From Bog-473 sp963791995 (GTDB lineage Bacteria; Actinomycetota; Acidimicrobiia; Acidimicrobiales; RAAP-2): a stretch of 64,000 nt of DNA. Shown here one piece after another: positions 27,092 through 37,648 of the stretch. Positions within the stretch are counted from its first letter, which is position 1. Every line of letters begins with the position of its first letter. A program made the position numbers and the translations under genes. The notes under the pieces are model-generated. The model ran no database searches and was not told the DNA's origin. It saw nothing but the letters and a program-made list of their open reading frames with translations. The DNA lies in NCBI GenBank assembly GCA_963791995.1, contig CAWBUQ010000004.1:62001-126000 (forward strand), given 5' to 3'.

Positions 27092-27097
27092 TACCTT
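27092..27097 (+). promoter_or_regulatory. -10 box of a leaderless promoter before rmuC (TACCTT)
   Basis: TACCTT lies 6 bases before the ATG at 27104. Confidence 0.45.
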
Positions 27098-27103
27098 GGC
27101 CAA

Positions 27104-28531
27104 ATGGTGATCGGAGCCGTCATCGGGCTCGCCGTGGGGCTCGCGATCGGGATCGTGTGGCACCTGTGGCGCAGCGCGCGCGACGCCACCGCGGCCCGCC
27201 TGGCCGAGAGCAGGCTGGCCGACGCGCGGTCCGCGCTGGCCGAGCAGGGTGCGCACCTCAAGGCGGTGAGGGACGCGGCCGCGGCGGCCGAGACCGCTCG
27301 TGCCGTCGCCGTGTCCGAGCGCGACCAGCTCGTCAGCTTCCAGAGAGAGGCCGCTCGGCGCGCCGAGGAGGAGCGCTCGCAGCTCGTCGGCGAGTTCGCC
27401 GAGCTCTCGGCCGAAGCGCTCGCCAAGAACAGCGAGCAGTTCTTGACCCTGGCGGAGACCCGGCTCGGTGAGGCGCGCACCGCGGCCCAGGGCGATCTGG
27501 CCCGCCGCCACGTCGCGATCGAGGAGTTGTTGAACCCGCTCAGCCAGACGCTGGACCGCTACGAGCGCCAGCTCCAGGCGATGGAGCTCGAGCGCAAGGG
27601 CGCGTACACGAGCCTCAACGAGCGGGTGGCCGCACTGCATGCGGGGCACGAGCAACTGCAGAAGGAGACTCGCAACCTGGTGACCGCCCTGCGGTCGCCC
27701 CAGACCCGCGGTCGCTGGGGTGAGATGACGCTGCGCAACACCGTCGAAGCCGCCGGGATGATCGAGCATTGCGACTTCGACGAGCAGCACTCGACGCCGA
27801 CCGAGGACGGAACGGTCCGCCCCGACATGGTCGTGCGCCTCCCGGGCGGTGGGCGTGTGGTCATCGACGCCAAGGTGCCACTCGAGGCCTTCCTCCAGTT
27901 CACCGAAGCCGAGGACGAGACGGTCCGCAAGCAGATGCTCGACAAGCACGCCCGCCAGCTGCGCACACACGTCGACCAGCTGGCCAAGAAGGAGTACTGG
28001 AAGCACGTCGAGCACTCGCCGGAGTTCGTGATGGCCTTCATCCCGGGCGAGTCGCTGCTGGCCGCGGCCTGCGAGGCCGATCCGGGGCTCCAGGACCACG
28101 CACTGTCCAAGCGGATCGTGCTGGCCACGCCCAACACGCTCGTGGCCGCGCTGCGGACCATCGCGCTGTCGTGGCAGCAGGAGCGGCTGGCCGAGAGCGC
28201 GCGCCAGGTGCAGCAGCTCGGCGCCGAGCTCTACGAGCGTCTGCGCTCCATGACGGGCCACATGCAATCGCTCCAGCGCAGCCTCACGTCCAGCGTCGAG
28301 GCCTACAACAAGGCGATCGGCTCGCTCGAGTCGCGCGTCCTCGTGTCGGCCCGCAAATTTCCATCCCTCGGCGTCGTCGGCCGCGAGGCGCCCGAGATCG
28401 TCGAGCTGTCCCCGATCGAAGCGGCGCCCCGTCACCTCCAGGCCGTCGAATGGCTCGACGAGAGCGACGAGTCGGAGCCGACCATCGTGGTGCTGCCCGA
28501 AGGCGGCACCAGCACCGGCCACCCCGCCTGA
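27104..28531 (+). CDS. rmuC: DNA recombination protein RmuC
   Basis: 475 residues, intact. An N-terminal membrane helix (MVIGAVIGLAVGLAIGIVW) is followed by a long Ala/Glu/Arg coiled coil (about residues 25-150) and the RmuC nuclease-like domain. That domain shows LRSPQTRGRWGEMTLRNTVE, RPDMVVRLPGGGRVVIDAKV (the PD-(D/E)xK-type core with D-A-K) and SPEFVMAFIPGESLLAAA. RmuC limits inversion and other rearrangements at inverted repeats. It lies 74 bases before recC, in line with a repair cluster. The C-terminal tail is acidic. Confidence 0.9.
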   Translation: MVIGAVIGLAVGLAIGIVWHLWRSARDATAARLAESRLADARSALAEQGAHLKAVRDAAAAAETARAVAVSERDQLVSFQREAARRAEEERSQLVGEFAELSAEALAKNSEQFLTLAETRLGEARTAAQGDLARRHVAIEELLNPLSQTLDRYERQLQAMELERKGAYTSLNERVAALHAGHEQLQKETRNLVTALRSPQTRGRWGEMTLRNTVEAAGMIEHCDFDEQHSTPTEDGTVRPDMVVRLPGGGRVVIDAKVPLEAFLQFTEAEDETVRKQMLDKHARQLRTHVDQLAKKEYWKHVEHSPEFVMAFIPGESLLAAACEADPGLQDHALSKRIVLATPNTLVAALRTIALSWQQERLAESARQVQQLGAELYERLRSMTGHMQSLQRSLTSSVEAYNKAIGSLESRVLVSARKFPSLGVVGREAPEIVELSPIEAAPRHLQAVEWLDESDESEPTIVVLPEGGTSTGHPA

Positions 28532-28593
28532 GCAGCGCGGACCGGGCCGGCACCGGCGCCCCCGAGCACGGCGGGGCCGGCACAGCGGCGACG

Positions 28594-28599
28594 TACTCT
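28594..28599 (+). promoter_or_regulatory. -10 box of a leaderless promoter before recC (TACTCT)
   Basis: TACTCT lies 6 bases before the GTG at 28606, which begins the RecC homology LHAHRSNRADDLV. Confidence 0.45.
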
Positions 28600-28605
28600 G
28601 CCTCA

Positions 28606-31600
28606 GTGCTGCACGCCCACCGCTCGAATCGCGCCGACGACCTGGTGGCGCAGCTGGCCGGCCTGGTCGCGGTGCCGCTCGAGGACCCGATGGTCCCCGA
28701 AGTCGTGTCGGTCCCGACCCAGGGCATCGAACGCTGGCTCACGCAACGCCTGTCGGCGCATCTCGGGGCGCGGCCGGGTGAGCACGACGGGGTGTGCGCC
28801 AACGTCGCCTTCCCCTTTCCCGGCAGCCTGATCTCGGGCGCGCTGGCGCTCGCATCGGGGGTGCAACCGGCCGAGGACCCGTGGCTGCCCGAACGCGCCG
28901 TCTGGCCCTTGATGGAGGTCGTGGCGGAGCACTTCGACGACCCCTGGCTCGCACCGCTGGCCCAGCACATCCGCAACTCCGAGACGGTGGAGGAGTCGAA
29001 GCGCTTCTCGAGCATCCGGCACGTCGCCGACCTCTTCGACCGCTACGCCGTGCACCGCCCCGACATGCTCCAGCGCTGGGTCGCCGGGTCGAGCGGTCCA
29101 GAAGAGGCGGCCTGGCAGGTCCAGCTCTGGTTGCTGCTGCGCGAGCGCATCGGGCAGCCGAGCCCGGCCGAGCGCCTGGTCGACTCGTGCCGGCGCCTCC
29201 GCGACGAACCCGCGCTGCTCGCGCTCCCGCCCCGTCTCTCCCTCTTCGGGCTGACCCGCCTCGCCGCCAGCTACCTCGACGTGCTCGACGCCGTGGCCGC
29301 CGGACGCGACGTGCACCTCTTCTTGTTGCACCCCTCGCCCGTCCTGTGGGACCGCCTCGCCGACGAAGTGGGGCCGACGTCGCGCTTCCTCACCCGGGCG
29401 GCCGACCCGACGGCCGGCGCGGCGCGCAACCCGCTGCTGTCCTCGTGGGGCCGCGACGCCCGCGAGATGCAACTGGTGCTGGGCGCGGCCGTGCCCCACG
29501 GCGAGGAGGCGCCGGCGCCGGCCGCCGCGGCCGGCTCGACGATGCTGCGCCGGATCCAAGACGACGTCCGCCTCGACCGCGCACCGCCCGGCGTGGGAAG
29601 CGGACGCGACGACGACGCCCGCCCCCTGTCGGACTCCGACGACGACAGCATCCGGGTGCACTCGTGCCACGGCCGGGGGCGCCAGGTCGAGGTGTTGCGC
29701 GACGCCGTCCTGCACCTGCTCGAAGCGGACCCCTCGCTCGAGCCGCGCGACATCATCGTCATGTGCCCCGACATCGAGAACTTCGCGCCGCTGATCCAGG
29801 CGACCTTCGGCGAGCCACGACGCCGGCGACGGCGCGGTCGACCCGACGCGCGCGCTCGAGATCCGACTGGCCGACCGGTCCTTGCGTCAGACCAATCCCG
29901 TGATGGGCGTGCTGGCCGAGGTCCTCGAGCTGCACCAGCGCCCGGATCACCGCCACCGAGGTGCTCGACCTGGCCGGGCGCGAGCCGGTGCGCCGCCGGT
30001 TCGGGTTCAGCGACGACGACCTCTTCCGGCTCGAGGAGTGGGTCAACGGCGCCTTCGTGCGCTGGGGCTTCGACGCCGCGCACCGGAGCTCGTTCCAGCT
30101 GGCCGACATCGGCGCCAACACGTGGCAGGCGGGTCTCGACCGCATCCTCCTCGGCGTCGCGATGGCCGAGGAGCGCCAGCGCCTCTTCGGCGGTGCCCTG
30201 CCCCTCGACGACGTCGACAGCCGGGGACATCGACCTGGCCGGGCGCCTGGCCGAGTTCGTGGACCGCCTGCAGAGCCGCGCTCGACGACCTGGGCGGGAC
30301 GCGCACCGTGGACGCCTGGGCCGACACCCTGGCGCGCATCGCCGACTCCCTGACCGCGACGACCTCCCGCGACGCGTGGCAGCGCTCACAGCTGGCGGCG
30401 GTGCTCGAGGAGCTCGTCGCCGAGGCGACGGTCGAGCGATGCGGTCAGCCCCGTCGAACTCAGCTGTGACGACGTCCGCTCCATCGTGGCCGACCGCCTG
30501 CAAGGGCAAGCCGACGCGTGCGAACTTCTGTACGGGGCACCTCACGGTGTGCACGCTCGTGCCGATGCGCTCGATCCCGCACCGGGTGGTGTGCCTCCTC
30601 GGGCTCGACGACGGGAGCTTCCCGCGCCACGTGGAGCGGGACGGCGACGACCTGACGGCGCGTGCGCCGCGGGTCGGGCGACCGCGACGTGCGCAGCGAG
30701 GATCGCCAGCTCCTGCTCGACGCACTGCTGGCGGCGCGCGACCACCTCGTCATCACCTACTCGGGCCGCGACGAGCGTTCCAACCTCCCGCGCCCGCCGG
30801 CCGTGCCCGTGGGCGAGCTGCTCGACGTCATCGACCACACGGTGCGGTCAGCGACGGGCCGCGCCCGCGACGCCGTCGTGGTGGCGCACCCCCTCCAGCC
30901 CTTCGACCGCCGCAACTTCGTGTCGGGCGAGCTGGTCGCGGGCGCGCCGTGGAGCTTCGACGCGCTGCACCTGGCCGGGGCCCGGGCCGCACTGACGCCT
31001 CGGCACGAGCGCGCCGTCGTTCCTCGCGCATTCCCTCGAGCCCTACGGCGGCGAGCTCCGTCGGCCTCGACCAGCTCGAGCGGTTCTTGCGCCACCCGGT
31101 CGCGCGCCTTCCTGCGCGAGCGGCTCGGAATCTCCTTGCGCAACAAGACGCGGGACTTCGAGGACGCCATCCCGATCGAGCTCGACGGGCTCGAGCGGTG
31201 GCAGGTCGCCGACCGCGTGCTGCAGGCCCAGCTGGCCGGGGCCAGCCAGGCGCTCGTGCCTGGACGGCGGAGCTGGCGCGCGGCGCGCTGCCGCCGGGGC
31301 AGCTGGCCGACGCCGTCCTCGACGACATCACCGGCGCGCTCGACGAGCTGGTGGCGCGCCGGGCAGAGCACGGCCGATCCCGTCTCGCTCGAAGTCCAGC
31401 TCGACCTGCCGGGCCGTGCTGGTCTCGTCGGCACCGTGGCCGGCGTGCGAGGCGACGTCGTCCACTCGGTGACGTACTCGAAGCTCGGGCCGGCGGCGCG
31501 CCTGCTGGCGTGGCTGCGCCTGCTGGCCCTGACCGCGAGCCTTCCCGACCGCCCCTTCGAGGCGTGCACCATCGGCAGGGGCCGCACCAACCGGTCCGAC

Positions 31601-32021
31601 CATCTCGGTCGCCCGCGTCGGCCCGCTCGGGACGGACGAGGCCAGTCGGCTCGCCACGGCCGAGCGCCACCTGCGGCCCGTTGGTGGACCTCTTCGAGCG
31701 GGCGATGCGCGCACCCGTGCCGCTCTACCTCAAGACGTCGGCCGCCTGGGCCGAGGCGGTGGCCGCGGGGAGGGACCCGGCCGCGGCCGCCACCAGGACA
31801 TGGACGTCGTCGTACGACTGCGACAACGAGGACAAGGAGCCCGAGCACGTGCTCGTCCTCGGATCGCGCCGCTGCCCTTCGACGACATGCTCGACGCAGT
31901 CCGGCGTGCCCGACGCGGAGGAAGGCGCCTGGGCGACGTCGGCAAGCCGACCCGCTTCGGCGCCTACGCGCAGCGGCTCTGGGACGGGCTGCTGGCGCAC
32001 GAACAGGTGGTCGACCGGTGA
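28606..32021 (+). CDS. recC: Exodeoxyribonuclease V gamma subunit RecC, many frameshifts after 29.8 kb
   Basis: Non-catalytic helicase-like subunit that recognises recombination hot spots in the RecBCD complex. About 1130 residues. The first 400 are intact: SVPTQGIERWLTQRLSAHLG, NVAFPFPGSLI, RFSSIRHVADLFDRYAVHRP, and VHSCHGRGRQVEVLRDAV. From about 29,815 the frame changes roughly every 100 to 200 bases, yet each piece is clean RecC sequence, e.g. FSDDDLFRLEEWV, HLTVCTLVPMRSIPHRVV, LLGLDDGSFPRH and KTRDFEDAIPIELDGLERW. Sites checked by eye are single added bases (30,213 region, 30,281, 30,673, 31,047). Its TGA overlaps the recB GTG in GTGA. Confidence 0.85.
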
Positions 32022-35000
32022 CGGCGACCACGGCAACGACGCGGGAGCGGCCCGCGGCGACTTCGAGGTCTGCGGGGATCTGCCCGACCGGCATGACCCT
32101 GCTGCAGGCCAGCGCGGGGACGGGCAAGACGTTCACCATCGCCGGCCTCGACCACCCGCTACGTCGCCGAGGGCATCCTGCCCATCGACCGGCTGCTCGT
32201 CATCACCTTCACGCGCATGGCGACGGGCGAGCTGCGCGAGCGGGTGCGCGAGCGGCTGGTCCGCGCCTACGACGGCCTGGTCGACGTGCTCGACGGCGCC
32301 GGCGGCCACGAGGACGACGAGATCGTGCAGCTGCTGGCGCAGGCGCCCGCCGCGGAGGTCGAGGCCCGGCGCGACCGCCTGGGCAAGGCCATCGCCGACT
32401 TCGACGCGGCCACCATCGAGACGACGCACGGGTTCTGCCTGCAGGTCCTCTACGGCCTCGGCACCGCCGGCGACGTCGACCGCGAGGTGACCCTGGTCGA
32501 GGACGTCAGCGATCTCATGGAGGAGGTCGTCGACGACCTCTACCTCCGCAAGTTCGCCACCCGGCCCAACCCGCTGAAGTTCACCCGTGCCGAGGCCATG
32601 GAGATCGCCACGTTCGTGCTCGACCATCCCGACGCCGACGTTGGTGCCGGCCCTGTCCCAGCGCCAGGACCCGCCCTCCATCCGCCGGCGCTTCGCCAAA
32701 GCGGTGCGCGAGGAGATGGAGCGAGCGCAAGCAGCGCCCGCAAGATCCTGACCTACGACGACGTGCTGCTCCGGCTGCGCACGACCCTGGCCGACCCCGA
32801 GCGCGGCCCGGCGGCCTGCGCCCGTCTGCGCGAGCGCTACGACGTCGTCCTGGTCGACGAGTTCCAGGACACCGACCCGGTGCAGTGGGAGATCATGCAG
32901 CGCGGCCTTCGGCCAGGCGTGACTCGACCCTCGTGCTGATCGGCGACCCCAAGCAGGCGATCTACGCCTTCCGGGGGGCCGACGTGCACGCCTACCTGCT
33001 GGCGCCACGAGGCGGTCCGACTCGGAGTGGACGCTCGGACGTCAACTGGCGCAGCGACCAGGCGCTGCTCGAGGCCTACGACGCGCTCTTCGGCGACGCG
33101 CAGCTGGGCTACGCCGACATCGCCTACCGCCCCATCCGCGCCGCCGCGGCCAACCAGCGAGCCGCGGCTCGTCGGCGCGCCCGAGCCGGCGCCGCTCCGG
33201 TTGCGGATCCTGCACGCCGACGACGGTCTCGTCCCGCTCACGGCCAAGCAGGGCCAGCCGAACAAGCGCCGAGGCGCGCGGCGCTGATCGCCACGCGACC
33301 TGGCCGGCGGACGTCGTGGCCGCTGCTGACGGCGCGACCCGAGACTCATCGTGCGGCGCCGCGACGGGACGGAGGCCGAGCGCAGGTCCGCGCTGCATCC
33401 GGGCCACATCGCCGTGCTCGTGCGGGCCAACTCGCACGCGATGCTCGTGCGCGACGCGCTGCACGCGGCCGGCGTCCCGGCCGTGATCGGTGGCGCGGGC
33501 TCGGTGTTCGCGCACCGAGCCGGCCCAGGAATGGCTGCGCCTGCTCGAGGCGCTCGAGCGCCCGACGGCGCGCGACCGGGCCTCGCTGGCCGCGCTCACC
33601 TGCTTCGTCGGCTGGACGGCCGAGCGAGGTGGCGACGGCACCGGAGGAGGCGTGGGAGGACCTGCACTGGTCGCTGCACCGGTGGGCGGCCCTGCTGCGC
33701 GACCAGGGGGTGGCCTCGCTGTTCGAGACGGTGAGCAGCGCGCACGGGACGTCCCCGGCCGCGTGCTCGAGCCGACCGTCGGGCGAGCGCTTCATGACCG
33801 ACCTCCGGCACATCGCCCAGCTCCTCCACGAGGCCGGGGTGTCCGAGGGCCTCGGCCCGACCGCCATGGCCACCTGGCTGGGCCGGCGCATCCACGACGC
33901 CGAACGCGACGCGGACAACGAGGAGCGGGCCCGGCGCCTCGAATCCGATGCCGAGGCGGTCCAGGTCATCACCATCCACCGCAGCAAGGGCCTCGAGTTC
34001 CCCGTCGTCTACTGCCCCTACGCCTGGGACGGCTACGCCAAGGCCCGCGACGTGCCCGGTGTTCCACGACCCCGCCAACGCCAACCGGCGCACGATCGAC
34101 GTCGGCCACGACGGGCAACGAGTTCGCACGCGCACCAGAAGCTCGAGATCGAGGAGGGGCGCGGGGAGGACCTGCGCCTGCTCTACGTCGCGCTGACCCG
34201 GGCCCGGCACCAGGCCGTGCTGTGGTGGGCCGGCGCCTCGGACAGCCAGCACTCGCCGCTGGCGCGCCTGCTCTTCGATCGCGACCCCGAGCGGCGTCGT
34301 CCCGCCGTACGGCGCGAGCGACACGCAGCGACGCGGCCGTCGAGGCGGCCGGCCCGGCGCTCGGGTCGCACGGGTGGCGGTCGAGCGGGTGGGTCCGCCT
34401 GCGCCGCGTGCGGTGGCAGCCGACGACGAGGCGCGCCGCCGGCGCTCGAGGCGGCACGCTTCGACCGCTCCCTCGACACCGAGTGGCGCCGGGCCTCGTA
34501 CTCGAGCATCACGCGCGCCGCGCACGACCAGCCGGCCATCGGGAGCGAGCCCGAGCCGGAGCTCGGCTGACCTCGGACGAGGAGGATCGTGCTCGCGCGC
34601 CGGCGCTCGCCGCCCGAGGCGACCACGCTCGCCGACGGCCGGAGGCGACGCGGTCGCGTCCCCTCGGGCTGGCTGCCATGCCGGGCGGGGCGCTGGTCGG
34701 CACCGTCGTGCACAGCGTCTTCGAGCGGACCGACTTCGACGCGCCGGACCTCACCGCCGCGGTCGGCGACGGCGCTGCCCACGGAGGTCACCTGGCGCAA
34801 CGTCGACCTCGGGGACACCGACGCGGTCGTGGCCGGGCCTGTGCGCCGCCATCGAGTCGCCGCTCGGGCCGCTCGCCGGACGGCGTCCGCCTGCGCGACG
34901 TGGCGCGCAGCGACCGCCTGGACGAGCTGTCGTTCGAGATCCCGCTCGTCGGCGGCGACGACGCCGAGCGCCACGCCTGCACGTCGGCGCCGTGGCCGAC

Positions 35001-35492
35001 CTGCTCGAGGCGCACCTGCCCGCGGGCGACCCGGTGCTCGCTACGCGCCGCGCCTGCGCGACCCGTCGCTCGGCGGCGTCCTGCGCGGGTACCTGACCGG
35101 CAGCCTCGACCTCGTCTTCCGCCTGCCGCGGCGACCGTTTCGTCGCTGGCCGACTACAAGACGAACCGGCTCGGCGCGCCCGACGAGACGCTCACGGCCT
35201 GGCACTACCGGCCCGAGGCGGTGCAGGCCGAGATGGTGGCGGCGCACTACCCGCTCCAGGCCCTGCTCTACTGCGGTGGCGCTGCACCGCTACCTGCGCT
35301 GGCGGCTGCCGGGCTACGAGCCCGAGCGCCACCTCGGCCGGCGTCCTCTACCTCTTCGTCCGCGGCATGAGCGGCGACGCGAGCCGCACGACGTATCGAC
35401 GGCGCAGCGCCCTGCGGCGTGTGGTCCTGGCGTCCGCCGGCCGCGCTGGTCGAGGCGTTGAGCGACCTCTTCGACGCGGGGCCGCACCGTGA
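32018..35492 (+). CDS. recB: Exodeoxyribonuclease V beta subunit RecB, many frameshifts
   Basis: 3'-5' helicase plus nuclease of RecBCD; about 1150 residues once repaired. Helicase motifs in order: LLQASAGTGKTFTIAGL (Walker A), VITFTRMATGELRERV, VVLVDEFQDTDPVQWEI, LIGDPKQAIYAFRGADVHAY, VNWRSDQALLEAYDALF, VITIHRSKGLEFPVVYCP and LLYVALTRARHQAVLWW. The C-terminal nuclease core is present as GYLTGSLDLVFR followed by ADYKTNRLG, the D and D-Y-K metal ligands. Frames change about every 100 to 150 bases, with few or no true stops when the proper frame is followed. The end WSWRPPAALVEALSDLF is the actinobacterial RecB tail. The GTG start overlaps recC; the stop overlaps recD. Confidence 0.85.
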
Positions 35493-37441
35493 CGGTCGCT
35501 CGAGAGCCTCGACGCCTTCGACGCCGACGATGCGTCGCTCGGCCGCGTCGGGCCCGCTGCACGACTTCAACCAGGCCGGGTCCTCTCGCCCTCCGACGTG
35601 CACGTCGCCCTGCGGCTCGCCCGGCTCGGTGCGCGTCGCCGACGACGACGTCGTGGCTCGGCGCCGCCTTGGCGGCACGCGCACCACGCCTCGGCCACGT
35701 CTGCGTGGACCTGGCCACGATCCGCGACACGGCGAGCAGCGACACCGACACCCCGGCCGACCTCGCGGCGCTGCCCTGGCCCGATCCGGCCGAGTGGATC
35801 GAGCCGACTGGCCGGCAGCGCCCTGGTCGGGCGAGGACCGCCCGCTGCACCTGGCCGGGACGACCCTCTACCTCGACCGCCTCTGGCCCGACGAGCGCCA
35901 GGTCGGCGCACGACCTGCGCGGCGCGGGCCTCGATGCCGGCCGCCGGGGTGGACCACGAGCGTCCTCGCGGCGGGCCTGGCCGCTCTCTTCGACGGGCGC
36001 CGACGCGCCCGATCTCCAGCGCATGGCCGCGGCGGCCGCCGTCGTGCGCCGGGTGTCGGTGCGTCGCCGGCGGCCCCGGCACGGGCAAGACGCGCGACGG
36101 TGGCGCGGGTGCTGGCGCTGCTCGACGAGCAGGCGGCGGCGCCGGGCCGGCCGCCGCCGCGATGGCCCTGGCCGCGCCGACCGGCAAGGCGGCGGCGCGG
36201 CTCGAGGAGGCGGTGCGCGACGGGTGCCGACGACCATGGCGGTCGACGACGCAGTGCGGGAGCGGCTGCGGTCCCTCACGGGCCAGACCCTGCACCGCCT
36301 CCTCGGCTTCAACCCGGGCAACCGGACGCCGCTTCCGCCACAACCGCCTGAACCGGCTCCCCTTCGACGTGGTCGTGGTCGACGAGACCTCAATGGTGTC
36401 GCTCTCGCTCATGGCGCGTCTGGTCGAGGCGGTGCGGCCCGACGCCCGCCTGATCCTGGTGGGCGATCCCGAGCAGCTGGCCTCGGTGGAGGCCGGCGCC
36501 GTGCTGGGTGACATCGTCGGCCCGGCGTCGCGCGGCCTCTGCATGCGACGACGCCGCCCGGACGCGGCTGGCCGCGGTCACGCGGCCACGACGGTGCCCG
36601 CGACGGCGTGGGCCCGGGCCGGCACGCCATCGGGGACGGCATCGTCGTCCTGCTCCAGAGGTGCACCGCTACGGGGGTGCCATCGCCGACCTGGCCGAGG
36701 CGATCCACCGAGGGCGACGCCGACGGCGGCGATGGCGGTGCTCGGACGCGGCGAGACGAACGTCGAGTGGATCGACGGCCGACGCCGACCGATGTCGCGG
36801 CGGCTCGGCCGGCGACGCGCTCGGCGCCGTGCGCGCCGCGGCGGTCGAGAGCGGGCGGGCCTGATCGAGGCCGCCCGGGACGGTCGACGCCGCCGCGGCC
36901 ATCGAGGCGCTCGGCCGCTTCCGCCTGCTCTGCGCCCACCGCCGCGGGCCCGAGGGCGTCGGCGGCGTGGATGCAGCACGTCGAGACCTGGCTCCGCGCC
37001 GAGGTCGAGGGGCTTCGCCACGGGGGACGACTGGTACGTCGGCCGCCCGCTCATCGTGACCGAGAACGACTACGCGTTGCAGCTCTTCAACGGCGACACC
37101 GGCGTCGTGGTCGGCGGCGGGCGACGGGCGCTCGGTCGCCGCCTTCGAGCGCGGCGGCGACATCGCCGAGGTCAGCCCGACCCGGCTCGCCGCCGTCGAC
37201 ACCGTCTATGCCATGACCGTGCACAAGAGCCAGGGCTCCCAGTTCGACACCGTTGCGTTCCTCGCTCCCGAGCGCGGACTCCCGACTGCTCACCCGCGAG
37301 CTGCTCTACACCGCGGTGACCCGGGCCCAGGAGCGACTGATCCTCGATCGGCAACCGAGGAGTCGCATCCGGGCCGCGATCGAGCGGCCGATCGCCCGGG
37401 CGTCGGGGCTGCGCCACGCCCTGTGGGGCGCGCCGCCTTGA
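35489..37441 (+). CDS. recD: Exodeoxyribonuclease V alpha subunit RecD, many frameshifts
   Basis: 5'-3' helicase of RecBCD; about 650 residues. Starts at a GTG inside the recB stop (GTGA). Motifs: GPLHDFNQAG near the N-terminus, GGPGTGKTR (Walker A, read across a frame change at about 36,080), ALAAPTGKAAARLEEAV, TLHRLLGFNPGN, FDVVVVDETSMVSLSLMARL (Walker B), DARLILVGDPEQLASVEAGA, VTENDYALQLFNGDTGVV, AMTVHKSQGSQFDTV, and LLTRELLYTAVTRAQERLIL at the end. Some 10 or more indels interrupt the reading frame. The order C-B-D with overlapping stops and starts implies one operon. Confidence 0.85.
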
Positions 37442-37648
37442 GACCAGGGCGCGTCATCGTGACCCCTGTGGCGTCACCATCCTCCAACGCCGATTTCCCC
37501 TCTCTTAGGCTCCCCGGCGAGCTGAAAAGCCCTGGTCTCACGCCAATGACAGCCTTTTCACAGCGTGGATTCAGGGTACTGTCCCATGATGTGAGTCTGA
37601 CATGACTCCGTAACAATTGGGGTCCGAGCGGAAGAACAAAGGGTGAGG
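37442..37648 (+). promoter_or_regulatory. Leader or promoter region of sqdB with a 7-bp inverted repeat
   Basis: About 207 bases between recD and sqdB, lower in GC than the flanking genes. It contains TAGGCT (37506-37511 region), a TGAAAAG/CTTTTCA inverted repeat at 37523-37529 and 37554-37560 with a 24-base loop, and GTGAC(N9)GTCAC near the start. The gene has no TANNNT box at leaderless distance; GGGTGAGG before the ATG may be a ribosome site. So sqdB probably has a real 5' leader, which could hold an operator or RNA switch. I recognise no known riboswitch class. Confidence 0.35.

Noticed and set aside
27769..32490. A 1573-codon protein in the plus strand
   Set aside because: It starts inside rmuC in the wrong frame, follows recC correctly for 1.2 kb and then leaves the true frame.
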